Shown piece after piece: positions 9,655 through 18,361 of a stretch of 64,000 nt of DNA. This DNA is from Balneola sp. Lineage in GTDB: Bacteria > Bacteroidota > Rhodothermia > Balneolales > Balneolaceae. Where the stretch lies: positions 62,001 through 126,000 of the forward strand of contig JANQSE010000008.1 in NCBI GenBank assembly GCA_028284195.1, read 5' to 3'. Each line of letters starts with the position of its first letter. The first letter of the stretch is position 1. The translations under genes and the position numbers were made by a program. The notes below the pieces were generated by a model. That model saw only the letters and a list, made by a program, of their open reading frames with translations. It searched no databases and was not told the origin of the DNA.

Positions 9655-9705
9655 TTAAGAATTAAACTTCCTCATTCTTAATTCTATAATTTTTAATTAT
9701 TAATT
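9655..9705. repeat. AT-rich intergenic repeat (agaattaagaat family)
   Basis: The gap between the GntR and helicase genes carries inverted copies of an AGAATTAAGAAT-like word (for example 9674-9685 read on the - strand). The same 12-mer appears at 49272-49283 after clpB. It looks like a low-complexity dispersed intergenic repeat. Confidence 0.4.
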
Positions 9706-9709
9706 CTTT

Positions 9710-10603
9710 CTATTGATCCCACAGTTCAGCTCTTATCATTTCTGCACTCCGATCAGACAGCTTGTAATTCAATTGAATACGGCTTTTTGCAGGTACTTTC
9801 TGTTCCACTAATTTTGCACTTTCCTGTGTGTAAAGAATAAGATCGGTCTCCCGTACAAAAAGCGGTAACGAGCTTCCGTAAATACTTCCGGCTACAAACG
9901 AACCTTCAAAAGGAATGGTAATTTTTAGTTCATTGATGATCTTAGAAATACTCTCGTCCTCAGCTGTAACCAATCCTATGGTTTGTATAGCAGCCAATTC
10001 TGCAATTCTGTACAGCGTTTCCGGATCAAACATATGAACAATGGGAATAATCATCATGGATTCGCTCAGGCTGCGGTATTTGTTCATGAATTTGATGGGC
10101 ACAAACAAAGCATCGTAAGAGGCCGCTCTTTCATACTCGTTCACATCCATAATGGTGCTTTTTACACCTACTTGTCTTTTGATTGCGCTGGCAAGCATCG
10201 AGGCCATTTCTCTATTCTCACCTACTGTAGCACAAGATTGAATTCGTTCTGGCCATTCCATATAGTCGAGCTGCTCCTGGAACAGTGTTTCTATCTCAGA
10301 ATCGTCCAGGCCATACCCTACCAATTCTTCAATCAATGCCTGAACTTTTCCGCCGCCAATCTCAAGCCGTTCGGCTTTGTCAAGCATGGGAGTTTGCTTG
10401 GTAACGGTAAACCCTCTCCCTTGCTCTCCTTTTATCAGTCCCTCTTCTTCTAAAATGTGATAAGCTTTCCTCACGGTATGAAAACTAGCCTCTAATTGCT
10501 GCCCCAGTTCCCTTGTGGATGGCAATACTTCTCCCACCTGAAATTGCTTGGTGGCAATCATTAACCGGATACGATCGGCAATATGTTTAGCAGAGGTTTT
10601 CAT
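9710..10603 (-). CDS. GntR-family regulator with unassigned C-terminal domain
   Basis: A 297-residue protein. Residues 1-72 form a GntR winged helix-turn-helix, with LPSTRELGQQL and TVRKAYHILEEEGLI as the recognition region and GRGFTV as the wing. The remaining 220 residues are not an aminotransferase (no PLP lysine motif) and do not look like FCD or UTRA. The alternating hydrophobic pattern and TIGLVTAEDES could fit a periplasmic-binding-protein-like sensor, but this is inference. It lies between mutS (80 bases) and the helicase (70 bases) on one strand. Targets are unknown and autoregulation is possible. Confidence 0.85.
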   Translation of the reverse strand: MKTSAKHIADRIRLMIATKQFQVGEVLPSTRELGQQLEASFHTVRKAYHILEEEGLIKGEQGRGFTVTKQTPMLDKAERLEIGGGKVQALIEELVGYGLDDSEIETLFQEQLDYMEWPERIQSCATVGENREMASMLASAIKRQVGVKSTIMDVNEYERAASYDALFVPIKFMNKYRSLSESMMIIPIVHMFDPETLYRIAELAAIQTIGLVTAEDESISKIINELKITIPFEGSFVAGSIYGSSLPLFVRETDLILYTQESAKLVEQKVPAKSRIQLNYKLSDRSAEMIRAELWDQ

Positions 10604-10609
10604 TTGAGA

Positions 10610-10680
10610 TATAGGATATGAGATAATTCTTCTTTCAACTAATTTGGGCTTGTGTCTTAAATCTCATGTCCTGGGTCTTA
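10610..10680 (-). repeat. Purine-rich intergenic repeat (tttaagacacaag family)
   Basis: On the - strand this spacer reads as tandem AAGAC/AGAT/GGACAT-like words. A 13-base word TTTAAGACACAAG (10649-10661 on -) recurs at 36742-36754 upstream of secD. It is a candidate short dispersed repeat. Confidence 0.4.
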
Positions 10681-10683
10681 CGT

Positions 10684-13353
10684 CTATTTATCCACAATCT
10701 TCTTCAATTCTGTAATCAGCATCAACGCTTCGATAGGTGTCATCCGGTTTGGATCACTGGCTTCCAACTTATTTAGCACCGTTTCCAGCCTTGGATCAAC
10801 ATGCGTGGCAAATAAATTCATTTGCTCGATCTCTTCCTGTTTCTCAATTTTGTTAGATAGGTTTTTTGCTGCTTCTTTCTGATTTGTTGCCTTTCCTTCA
10901 ATCGAGCCATTTTTATTAGTGATATCCAAGCTGTGGCTTTCCAGGTTTTTAAGGATTTCTTTTGCGCGGCTAATCACAATCTCCGGTAATCCGGCCATAT
11001 TCGCCACCTGAATTCCATAACTATGATCTGCTCCGCCCCTCACCAGCTTTCTCAGAAATATCACTTTTCCATCATGTTCTTTCACTTGTACATTAAAGTT
11101 CTTGGTGCGCTCGTACATCTGCTCCAACTCGTTCAATTCATGATAATGTGTTGCAAATAAGGTTTTTGCCGCAACCGGAGCATGATTGTGTAAATATTCA
11201 GCCAGCGACCAGGCAATGCTCAATCCATCAAAAGTGCTGGTACCGCGGCCAACTTCATCCAGCAAAATCAAAGACCGCGGGGTTGCGTTATTGAGAATAT
11301 TTGCGGCTTCGTTCATTTCAACAAGAAATGTACTTTCCCCTGCAGCTAAATTATCTGAAGCACCAACACGGGTAAATATCTTGTCCACCATCCCAATAGC
11401 CGCTGACTCTGCCGGTACAAAACTGCCTACCTGGGCTAACAGAACAATTAACCCTGTTTGCCTTAGAATAATGCTTTTCCCTGCCATGTTAGGTCCTGTA
11501 ATAATCATGATCTGCTGATCAGAATTATTCAGCTCAATATCATTGGGAATAAAAGGTTCGCCCATCGGCAAGGTTTCTTCCACCACAGGATGGCGGCCTT
11601 TTTTAATAGAAATTACCTCTGTATCCCTTACTTCAGGTTTGGCATAATTATTTTTAAATGCCACTTCTGCGAAACATTGAATGCAGTCCAGTTCTGCTAA
11701 TGCATAGGCAATCTGCTGTACATCCTCTGCAAATTCTGAAACATATAGCCTCAGTTCCTCAAACAATTCATATTCGAGTGTTTTGCTTCGCTCTTCCGCT
11801 GAAAGCACTTTTTCTTCCACTTCCTTTAGTTCTGGAGTGATGTATCGTTCCGCATTCACTAAAGTTTGTTTCCGAATAAAATGCTCTGGTACTTTATCCT
11901 TGTGGGCATTCGTTACTTCGATATAATACCCAAACACTTTATTGTACCCGATTTTGAGTGATGGAATGCCTGATTCAGCAGAAAGTTTGTCTTTGATCTG
12001 GGCTATATATTTTTTCCCGTTCCTCGAGATGTCCCGCAGTTCATCAAGTTCTTGATTAAACCCATCCAGGATCATATTTCCATCCCGTACACTTGCAGGT
12101 GGTTCTTCGGCCAGTGTTTTGCTTATGCGTTCCTGGAGGTTTATCAAAAGCTTTAACCGGCCAGATATATTTTTGAGAAACGGGTCATCAAAACTGGTAA
12201 AGTAACTTTTTATTGATGGAATTTGAGCTAAAGAAAGCTGTAACTGAACAATATCACGGGCGTTTGTTCTGCCCACGCAAATTCTGGAAATCAACCGTTC
12301 CAGGTCTCCAACATGTTCAAGTTCTTCGCGTAACTGGTTTCTGGCTTCATGATTAGAAAACAAAACCTCCACTGCATCTAATCGCTGTTGGATTGGTTTC
12401 AGCCTTTTTAAAGGGCGCATAATCCATCGGCGAAGTAACCGGCCGCCCATGGCAGTACATGTTTTGTCCATAATGGAAATTAGTGTTCCATCAACACTGC
12501 CTTCCTGTAAACTTGCAGTGAGCTCCAGGTTCCGTTTTGTAGCTGGATCGAGCGACATAAACTCATTGCTCTCGTAAGCATACAGTCTTCGAAGATGCCG
12601 CAGATACGCTTTCTGAGTTTCCTTCATATAGTGCATGAGCGAACCTGCCGCAACATGCGCTGCTTTAAGTTCCTCAACTCCAAAACCCTTTAAAGAATGC
12701 GTATCAAAATGCCCGGTTAAAGTCTTGTATCCGTAATCGCCTTCATATACCCAGTCCTCAATATGTGTAATATTAAAGCGAAGAAAATCATCAACCAGTT
12801 TGTTTTTAAGCTTTGCTGATACCAAAATTTCGGATGGCTGAATGGCTGCCAATAAACTATCGAGTTCCCGCTCGGTAACCTCGCTTAAACCAAACTCCCC
12901 GGTCGATATATCAGAAAATGCGGCACCAATTCTGTCTTTTGCCCAATGCAAAGAAAGAATATAGTTGTTTCGCTTATGTTCGAGAAGTTTTTCGGACAAA
13001 GTAACGCCAGGGGTGGTAATCTCAGTTACCTCTCGTTCAACAATTTTTCGTCCGGCTTTTTTAGCTTCATCAGGGCTTTCTGTTTGATCGCAAACCGCAA
13101 CTTTATGTCCTTTCTTAACCAGTTTTGGCAGATAGGTATCCAGCGAATGAAAAGGAAACCCGGCCAGTGGTGTCTGATCTCCCCCATTGTTTCTCTTTGT
13201 AAGCGTAATGCCCAGCTCTTTGCTTACTAATATCGCATCATCAGAAAATGTCTCGTAAAAATCCCCCACTCTAAACAGTAAAATAGTACCTGGATGCTGA
13301 TCTTTTATCTCAAAGTACTGCTTCATTAAAGGCGTTTGCTTTTTAGCTGCCAT
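10684..13353 (-). CDS. mutS: DNA mismatch repair protein MutS
   Basis: Recognises mispaired DNA and recruits MutL. The ATG at 13353 is preferred (MAAKKQTPLMKQYF, 889 residues); the frame runs 18 residues further upstream without family support. Domain I carries the mismatch wedge F-x-E as Phe32 and Glu34 in DFYETF. The C-terminal ATPase has Walker A GPNMAGKS, Walker B ILLDEVGRGTSTFDG and the composite-site motif ATHYHEL. The final 90 residues contain a linker and a helical tail, with MTPIEALMLITELK at the end as in MutS1 proteins. It heads the mutS-gntR-helicase run. Confidence 0.97.
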   Translation of the reverse strand: MAAKKQTPLMKQYFEIKDQHPGTILLFRVGDFYETFSDDAILVSKELGITLTKRNNGGDQTPLAGFPFHSLDTYLPKLVKKGHKVAVCDQTESPDEAKKAGRKIVEREVTEITTPGVTLSEKLLEHKRNNYILSLHWAKDRIGAAFSDISTGEFGLSEVTERELDSLLAAIQPSEILVSAKLKNKLVDDFLRFNITHIEDWVYEGDYGYKTLTGHFDTHSLKGFGVEELKAAHVAAGSLMHYMKETQKAYLRHLRRLYAYESNEFMSLDPATKRNLELTASLQEGSVDGTLISIMDKTCTAMGGRLLRRWIMRPLKRLKPIQQRLDAVEVLFSNHEARNQLREELEHVGDLERLISRICVGRTNARDIVQLQLSLAQIPSIKSYFTSFDDPFLKNISGRLKLLINLQERISKTLAEEPPASVRDGNMILDGFNQELDELRDISRNGKKYIAQIKDKLSAESGIPSLKIGYNKVFGYYIEVTNAHKDKVPEHFIRKQTLVNAERYITPELKEVEEKVLSAEERSKTLEYELFEELRLYVSEFAEDVQQIAYALAELDCIQCFAEVAFKNNYAKPEVRDTEVISIKKGRHPVVEETLPMGEPFIPNDIELNNSDQQIMIITGPNMAGKSIILRQTGLIVLLAQVGSFVPAESAAIGMVDKIFTRVGASDNLAAGESTFLVEMNEAANILNNATPRSLILLDEVGRGTSTFDGLSIAWSLAEYLHNHAPVAAKTLFATHYHELNELEQMYERTKNFNVQVKEHDGKVIFLRKLVRGGADHSYGIQVANMAGLPEIVISRAKEILKNLESHSLDITNKNGSIEGKATNQKEAAKNLSNKIEKQEEIEQMNLFATHVDPRLETVLNKLEASDPNRMTPIEALMLITELKKIVDK

Positions 13354-13466
13354 CGATGTTAATCTACCCTTTGCTAACTTTTTTGTCTTAAAACCGATCT
13401 GAAACATACCAATGAATTGCCTTAAAAACTATGCAGGATTACACCTTTGAATTAATAGATTAACGC

Positions 13467-13487
13467 ATGTATTTTGCTGCCAACTAA
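13467..13487 (+). other. Six-codon upstream ORF overlapping the YihY start
   Basis: ATG TAT TTT GCT GCC AAC TAA begins 7 bases before the only plausible (TTG) start of the next gene and runs through it in another frame. It may be chance, or a leader that modulates initiation. Confidence 0.2.
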
Positions 13488-14406
13488 TTTCTACGTATTG
13501 CAAAAGTTTAAAGAATTCTGGAAAAGAGCATTAAAGCTGGCAAGTAAGAGAGATTTATTCTTTAGTGCCTCGGCAATTACATTCAATCTCTTTATTTGTT
13601 CTATTCCATTCATTCTTATTTTGATCTCGATTATTGGGTACGTACTCAGCTATGATGAAGCTCTGCAGATGATTATCCAATACGGAAGCGAATTTCTCCC
13701 CAATTTCTCTTATCAATCAGAAACTGCAGATGTTATACAGGGGTCACAAACACTGGAAAACATATTAGAACCACTTATTGGTGCCCGGCAGGTATTTGGT
13801 TTTTTGGGGATTACCATACTTTTGTTTTTTACCCAGGGGTTACTTCATGCAGTAAAACATGTAATGTTTGATGTTTTTGAAATTGAAGAAAAGAAAAGCC
13901 CTTTAAAACAGGTTTTATATAATTTTTTCAGCTTCGGTATTTTTGGAACTTTCATTCTTTTTCTAAGCCTGATTATCTCCTTTATTTCATTCATTAACCT
14001 AGACAAGTTTTCCATCCCTTATACTGAAATAGTAGTTGAACTTCCCTGGATATATGACTTCCTTAATTTCTTAGTTCCTATTCTTTTTACCTTTGTTGTA
14101 CTCTATATCGTATTTCGTTACCTGAGCGAGAGAAGAATTCAGAGAAAAGTGGCACTGATGGGAGCTTTTTCATATACACTTATGTTTGAAATTGCCCGGT
14201 TTATTATTAGCGGCTACCTGGGATATGCTTTTTCTTCTTACCGATATTTCTATCAAGGGTATGCTATAGCTGTAGTAATTGGCATTTGGGTTTTTTACAG
14301 TGCTTTTTTATTTGTTCTTTCAGTTACCCTGGCTCGTGCATATAAAGATATCTACAAATCTCACAAACCTACTATTGCAGATAACCCGTACGCTGCCTTG
14401 GATTGA
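13474..14406 (+). CDS. YihY/BrkB-family inner membrane protein
   Basis: A 310-residue protein with about six membrane helices. Its N-terminal region FFSASAITFNLFICSIPFILILISIIGY is the usual YihY/virulence-factor BrkB signature, once misnamed RNase BN. A conserved PW-x-x-DFLNFLVP segment and the C-terminal VFYSAFLFVLSVTLAR are visible. The role is uncertain; the family is treated as envelope proteins or transporters. No ATG fits: the frame opens after TAG at 13456, and the start is TTG at 13474 or TTG at 13498. Its stop overlaps the next ATG by one base (TGATG), so the two genes are coupled. Confidence 0.88.
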   Translation: MLPTNFYVLQKFKEFWKRALKLASKRDLFFSASAITFNLFICSIPFILILISIIGYVLSYDEALQMIIQYGSEFLPNFSYQSETADVIQGSQTLENILEPLIGARQVFGFLGITILLFFTQGLLHAVKHVMFDVFEIEEKKSPLKQVLYNFFSFGIFGTFILFLSLIISFISFINLDKFSIPYTEIVVELPWIYDFLNFLVPILFTFVVLYIVFRYLSERRIQRKVALMGAFSYTLMFEIARFIISGYLGYAFSSYRYFYQGYAIAVVIGIWVFYSAFLFVLSVTLARAYKDIYKSHKPTIADNPYAALD

Positions 14407-15014
14407 TGGCTCATCCTAAACTAACAAAAAGTTTTTATGCAGGGGATGATCCTGTTGTAATAGCAAAAAACCTACTCGGCAAAGTTCTCTGTACCAATTT
14501 TGATGGCACACTCACATCCGGAATAATCGTTGAAACTGAAGCCTATAACGGGAGAACAGATAAAGCCTGTCATTCCTATATCCATGGAAAAACCGACCGC
14601 ACCAAAGTAATGTATGGCGACCCGGGCGTTGCCTATGTATATCTTTGCTATGGAATTCACCATCTGTTTAATGTTGTTACTAACAAAAAAGAATTTGCCG
14701 ATGCTGTTTTAATCCGTGGCATTGAACCATTGGATGGTATTACTACTATTTTAAAGCGCAGAGGAAAAAAGAAGTTGGAACGCTCGGTTGGCGGCGGCCC
14801 CGGAATTGCTTCGCAGGCTTTAGGAATTACTACAAACCACTATGGAACCGATCTAACTGGAAATATTATTTGGATTGAAGATCGCAGCATTACAATCAGA
14901 CCTTCTCAAATCATAGCAAGCCCAAGGGTTGGTGTAGATTATGCCGGGAAAGATGCTTTACTACCCTGGCGATTCAGGGTTAAAGAAAATAAATTCACAA
15001 GCCCTGCAAAATAA
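14406..15014 (+). CDS. mpg: 3-methyladenine DNA glycosylase (AAG/MPG family)
   Basis: Base-excision repair enzyme removing alkylated purines and hypoxanthine. The 202 residues match the bacterial AAG/MPG fold. The catalytic Glu is in IVETEAYNG, followed by DKACHSYIHGKTDR and the DNA-intercalating segment around VMYGDPGVAYVYLCYG. The C-terminal SPRVGVDYAGKD motif completes the site. The ATG at 14406 overlaps the previous stop by one base. Pairing with a YihY-type membrane gene is probably only operonic convenience. Confidence 0.95.
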   Translation: MAHPKLTKSFYAGDDPVVIAKNLLGKVLCTNFDGTLTSGIIVETEAYNGRTDKACHSYIHGKTDRTKVMYGDPGVAYVYLCYGIHHLFNVVTNKKEFADAVLIRGIEPLDGITTILKRRGKKKLERSVGGGPGIASQALGITTNHYGTDLTGNIIWIEDRSITIRPSQIIASPRVGVDYAGKDALLPWRFRVKENKFTSPAK

Positions 15015-15145
15015 GTTGATGTCTATTACCATAATAAGAAGAAGCAATTTCTTTGAGAGTTAAAATTAGTTTAACATTGAATGAAATTATTTACTGATAC
15101 CTTTGGTTATCAGAAAGAACTAACTTAAAAATCAAAATCAATCCA

Positions 15146-15733
15146 ATGAATAAACCACTAAAAATACTATCCATCGTTTTGTTAGGAGCTATGACCATAG
15201 CTGCAGCTAAACTTATATCTACTCCATGGTCAATCGATAAATCTCATAGTTCAGTAAGTTTTGAAGTACGTCACTTTTTTACTCCTGTGCTTGGAGCATT
15301 CAATGACTATACCGCCGATATAAAATTTGATCCCGATAACCTTGGCGAAAGTATGCTAAACGTTGAGATAATGGTTGGAGGCATTGACACAAAAAATGAA
15401 CGAAGAGACGGACACTTAAAAACCGCTGACTTCTTCAATGCCGAAAAATTTCCCAAGATCACTTTTGAAAGTGATAAAATAGAATCGAAAGGAAATAACA
15501 AATTTGTTGCTCATGGCGAATTAACAATTAAAGATGTTACCAAAAAAATTGAGATGCCCTTCACTCTTTTAGGAGTTATGGATCATCCACGGGGTGGTAA
15601 AGTAGCGGGAATCGCTTCTGAATTTATGATTAAAAGAAATGATTATGGTGTTGGAACCGGCGATTGGGTTTCTGATGCTGTTATCGGTAACGAAGTTACT
15701 GTAAAATTGAATATGGAGCTCAGAGCTGAGTAA
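15146..15733 (+). CDS. YceI family secreted lipid-binding protein
   Basis: A 195-residue protein with an N-terminal signal sequence (hydrophobic residues 7-21). It is followed by the YceI beta-barrel lipocalin-like fold, opening with WSIDKSHSSVSFEVRHF and containing GGIDTKNERRDGHLKTADFF, both hallmark blocks. Family members bind isoprenoid-type lipids in the periplasm. The C-terminal part has the usual FMIKRNDYGVG motif. A strong terminator follows 21 bases downstream. Confidence 0.92.
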   Translation: MNKPLKILSIVLLGAMTIAAAKLISTPWSIDKSHSSVSFEVRHFFTPVLGAFNDYTADIKFDPDNLGESMLNVEIMVGGIDTKNERRDGHLKTADFFNAEKFPKITFESDKIESKGNNKFVAHGELTIKDVTKKIEMPFTLLGVMDHPRGGKVAGIASEFMIKRNDYGVGTGDWVSDAVIGNEVTVKLNMELRAE

Positions 15734-15754
15734 TTTCTTTTTAAAAAGAATTCG

Positions 15755-15788
15755 AAAGCATCGTTTCATTGAGGCGATGCTTTTTTTA
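15755..15788 (+). terminator. Intrinsic terminator after yceI
   Basis: Stem AAAGCATCG / CGATGCTTT with an 11-base loop, followed by a run of T. Confidence 0.85.
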
Positions 15789-15815
15789 TTTTAGGGCAAC
15801 ATTAAAAATTAAGGC

Positions 15816-16364
15816 ATGGACAAGCGACTACTTATTATTTCGGGATTTCTACTTCTTGCAGCAATTTCAAGAATGATCCCTCACCCCTCTAATTTTGCCC
15901 CGATTGGAGCAATGTCTTTATTTGGAGCCGCCTATTTTTCGAATAAAAAACTCGCTTTTTTATTACCATTACTAGCATTTTTTGTGAGCGACCTTTTAGT
16001 AAATAATATTCTTTATGCTGAATATTACACTGGTTTTGTTTTTATATCACCCCACTTTATATACACGTATGGGGCAATGATCGCCATAGTATTTGCCGGG
16101 TTATTCATCTTTAAAAAAGTAAATACCAAGCGTGTGATAGGTGGAAGCTTAACTGCATCTATACTCTTTTTTATAATATCTAACTTTGGGGTATGGATAA
16201 CTTCGCCCACATACGATCTGTCTTTGCAAGGTTTCATTGCTTGTTACACAGCGGCAATTCCCTTTTTCCATATGTCGGTTCTGGGAGATCTTTTCTATTG
16301 CGGAGTTCTTTTTGGTGCTTATGAATTCGCAAAATCCCGTATCCCGGCTCTTCAGAGTACTTAG
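15816..16364 (+). CDS. DUF6580 family membrane protein
   Basis: A 182-residue integral membrane protein with about five helices. The N-terminal RMIPHPSNFAPIGAMSLFGAAYF block is characteristic of the DUF6580 family, common in Bacteroidota and relatives. The topology and small size recall ECF-transporter S components, but no substrate is known. It ends 6 bases before the SDR gene, so co-transcription is likely. Confidence 0.8.
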   Translation: MDKRLLIISGFLLLAAISRMIPHPSNFAPIGAMSLFGAAYFSNKKLAFLLPLLAFFVSDLLVNNILYAEYYTGFVFISPHFIYTYGAMIAIVFAGLFIFKKVNTKRVIGGSLTASILFFIISNFGVWITSPTYDLSLQGFIACYTAAIPFFHMSVLGDLFYCGVLFGAYEFAKSRIPALQST

Positions 16365-16370
16365 TCTCTT

Positions 16371-17090
16371 ATGAAAAGAATTATTATTACCGGTGCTACA
16401 TCCGGGATAGGCAGAGAGTTAGCCATACAACTTGCAACAGCCGGTAATAAGGTAGGGTTAATAGGCAGAAGAGCTGAAAAGTTGGAATCTCTTCAAAAAG
16501 AAATTGGTGAACGGGCATTTATAAAGCCTCTGGATGTAACCGATCTGGAATACGCCGAAAAAGTGTACAAAGAATTGATCGATGAAATGGGTGGATTGGA
16601 TATGGTAATCCTGAACGCTGGAGTTGGCGTTGATAAAATTTTATCTCCCTGGAAAGCTGATAAACTAACGATAGAAGTTAATGTTCTGGCTTTTGCTCAC
16701 GGCCTTCATTTTACATTCGACTATTTTAGAAGGCAGGGATATGGACACATTGTTGGAATGTCTTCGGTGGCTTCTCATCTTGCATCATACAAAGCTGCCG
16801 TTTATACAGCATCTAAACATTTTATATCAAATTATATGACCGGTTTTCGCCAAAAAGCTAAACGGGTTGATGCAGATATTACCATAACAGATATAAAACC
16901 CGGATTTGTAAAATCAGAAATGACTGAAAATGTCCGCGGAATGTTCTGGGTAGCCGAAACAGACAAGGCGGTTCGGCAAATGATCAAAGCCATCAACAAA
17001 AAAAGAAAGATTGTTTACATAACAAAAAGGTGGCGCTTAATTGGCATCGTTGCCAGATTGATGCCTCAATTTGTTTGGGACAGGATTTAA
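16371..17090 (+). CDS. Short-chain dehydrogenase/reductase
   Basis: A 239-residue classical SDR with NAD(P)-binding TGATSGIG at 7-14, structural NAG at 82-84, and the catalytic Ser132 (MSSVAS), Tyr145 and Lys149 (YTASK). The basic residues after beta2 (GRRAEKL) favour NADP(H). The C-terminus KRWRLIGIVARLMPQFVWDRI is amphipathic and may associate with membrane, as in several lipid-acting SDRs. The substrate is unknown. It sits between the DUF6580 gene (6 bases) and a lipoprotein gene (42 bases). Confidence 0.9.
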   Translation: MKRIIITGATSGIGRELAIQLATAGNKVGLIGRRAEKLESLQKEIGERAFIKPLDVTDLEYAEKVYKELIDEMGGLDMVILNAGVGVDKILSPWKADKLTIEVNVLAFAHGLHFTFDYFRRQGYGHIVGMSSVASHLASYKAAVYTASKHFISNYMTGFRQKAKRVDADITITDIKPGFVKSEMTENVRGMFWVAETDKAVRQMIKAINKKRKIVYITKRWRLIGIVARLMPQFVWDRI

Positions 17091-17132
17091 TTATATTGCT
17101 GCCTGTTATTAACAACACCCATTATAATCGTC

Positions 17133-18284
17133 ATGAAAAAGCTCTTCCCTCTTTTGCTCTTTACGCTAATTTTAATAACAGCATGTGAAAATAAAGACAC
17201 AGCTATTCCCGAAAAAAATGGCCCTCCATCTCTTTCTTTGGGATTTTTAGAAGCTCCGGCAGGATTTGAAGTTTCCATATTTGCAGAAGGAGTTAAAAAT
17301 GCACGGCAGATGGCTTTAGGCGGAGACGGTATTTTGTATGTGGGATCACGAAGAGAAGGGAAAGTGTATGCTGTTATTGATAAAAATAATGACTTTAAAG
17401 CCGATTCTGTGTACACCATTATTGAAGGGCTACGACTGCCTAACGGGGTTGCTTATAAAGACGGTTCATTATTTGTAGCTGAAGTAAGTAAGATCTGGAG
17501 ATTTGATAACATCAATGAAAATTATGCGAGTACCCCTACGCCCGAACTTGTAACCGATCAACTCCCTACCGAAGGCCATCATGGCTGGAAATACATCGCA
17601 TTTGGGCCTGATGGCAAACTGTATGTTCCTGTGGGAGCTCCATGCAATGTCTGTAATCATGAAGAAGATAATCCTGTTTTTTCCACACTCACCAGAATGG
17701 ATGCAGACGGCTCTAACCATGAAATTGTGGCAAAAGGCATACGAAACACGGTGGGGTTTACCTGGCACCCCGAAACTGGTAATATATGGTTTACCGATAA
17801 TGGCCGCGATTGGATGGGAGACGACATCCCTCCTTGCGAGTTAAACGAAATTACAGGAGAAGGCCAGCACTTCGGATTTCCTTATCTCCATGGAAATGAT
17901 GTTTGGGATCCTGAATTTGGAGAAGCCGGTAAATCATTATCTGTAGATTTTAAAAAACCCGTTCAGGAGTTGGGGGCTCATGTTGCGCCACTTGGCATCA
18001 TTTTTTACACAGGAGAAATGTTCCCAACCATTTATAAAAACCGGGCTCTTATCGCCGAGCACGGAAGCTGGAACAGAAGCGAAAAAGTAGGGTATCTGAT
18101 ATCTCAAGTCATTTTTGATAATGATGGAAATGCAGTTGATTACAAGCCCTTTATTACCGGCTGGAAACAAGGTGAAGAAGATATAAAAGGGCGCCCCGTT
18201 GCCATCCTGCAATTAGAAGACGGATCGCTTCTTATTTCCGATGACGCAGCAGGAAAAATTTACAGGGTTTCCTACTCCGGTTGA
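17133..18284 (+). CDS. Sorbosone/glucose dehydrogenase-like beta-propeller lipoprotein
   Basis: A 383-residue predicted lipoprotein with a signal peptide and lipobox LITAC, the modified Cys being residue 18. The rest resembles the PQQ-dependent sugar dehydrogenase/L-sorbosone dehydrogenase family (COG2133). Propeller blades include GGDGILYVGSRREGKVY, LPNGVAYKDGSLFVAEV, GPDGKLYVPVGAPCNVC and AEHGSWNRSEKVGY. It probably sits on the periplasmic face or outer membrane and oxidises a sugar or alcohol, but PQQ dependence cannot be confirmed from sequence. It ends 77 bases before the idh gene. Confidence 0.85.
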   Translation: MKKLFPLLLFTLILITACENKDTAIPEKNGPPSLSLGFLEAPAGFEVSIFAEGVKNARQMALGGDGILYVGSRREGKVYAVIDKNNDFKADSVYTIIEGLRLPNGVAYKDGSLFVAEVSKIWRFDNINENYASTPTPELVTDQLPTEGHHGWKYIAFGPDGKLYVPVGAPCNVCNHEEDNPVFSTLTRMDADGSNHEIVAKGIRNTVGFTWHPETGNIWFTDNGRDWMGDDIPPCELNEITGEGQHFGFPYLHGNDVWDPEFGEAGKSLSVDFKKPVQELGAHVAPLGIIFYTGEMFPTIYKNRALIAEHGSWNRSEKVGYLISQVIFDNDGNAVDYKPFITGWKQGEEDIKGRPVAILQLEDGSLLISDDAAGKIYRVSYSG

Positions 18285-18313
18285 TTTCTTCTTCAAAGAA
18301 TTTTTTTACTGCG

Positions 18314-18321
18314 TATCTTTG
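18314..18321 (+). promoter_or_regulatory. TAnnTTTG-like -7 element upstream of idh
   Basis: TATCTTTG matches the Bacteroidota-type -7 consensus TAnnTTTG, 40 bases before the ATG. I see no good TTTG at the ideal -33 spacing, so this is tentative. The same octamer precedes the ALDH gene. Confidence 0.35.
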
Positions 18322-18361
18322 TTTCGATTTGCAATAACTAATTTGAAATAAAAGATTCTTC

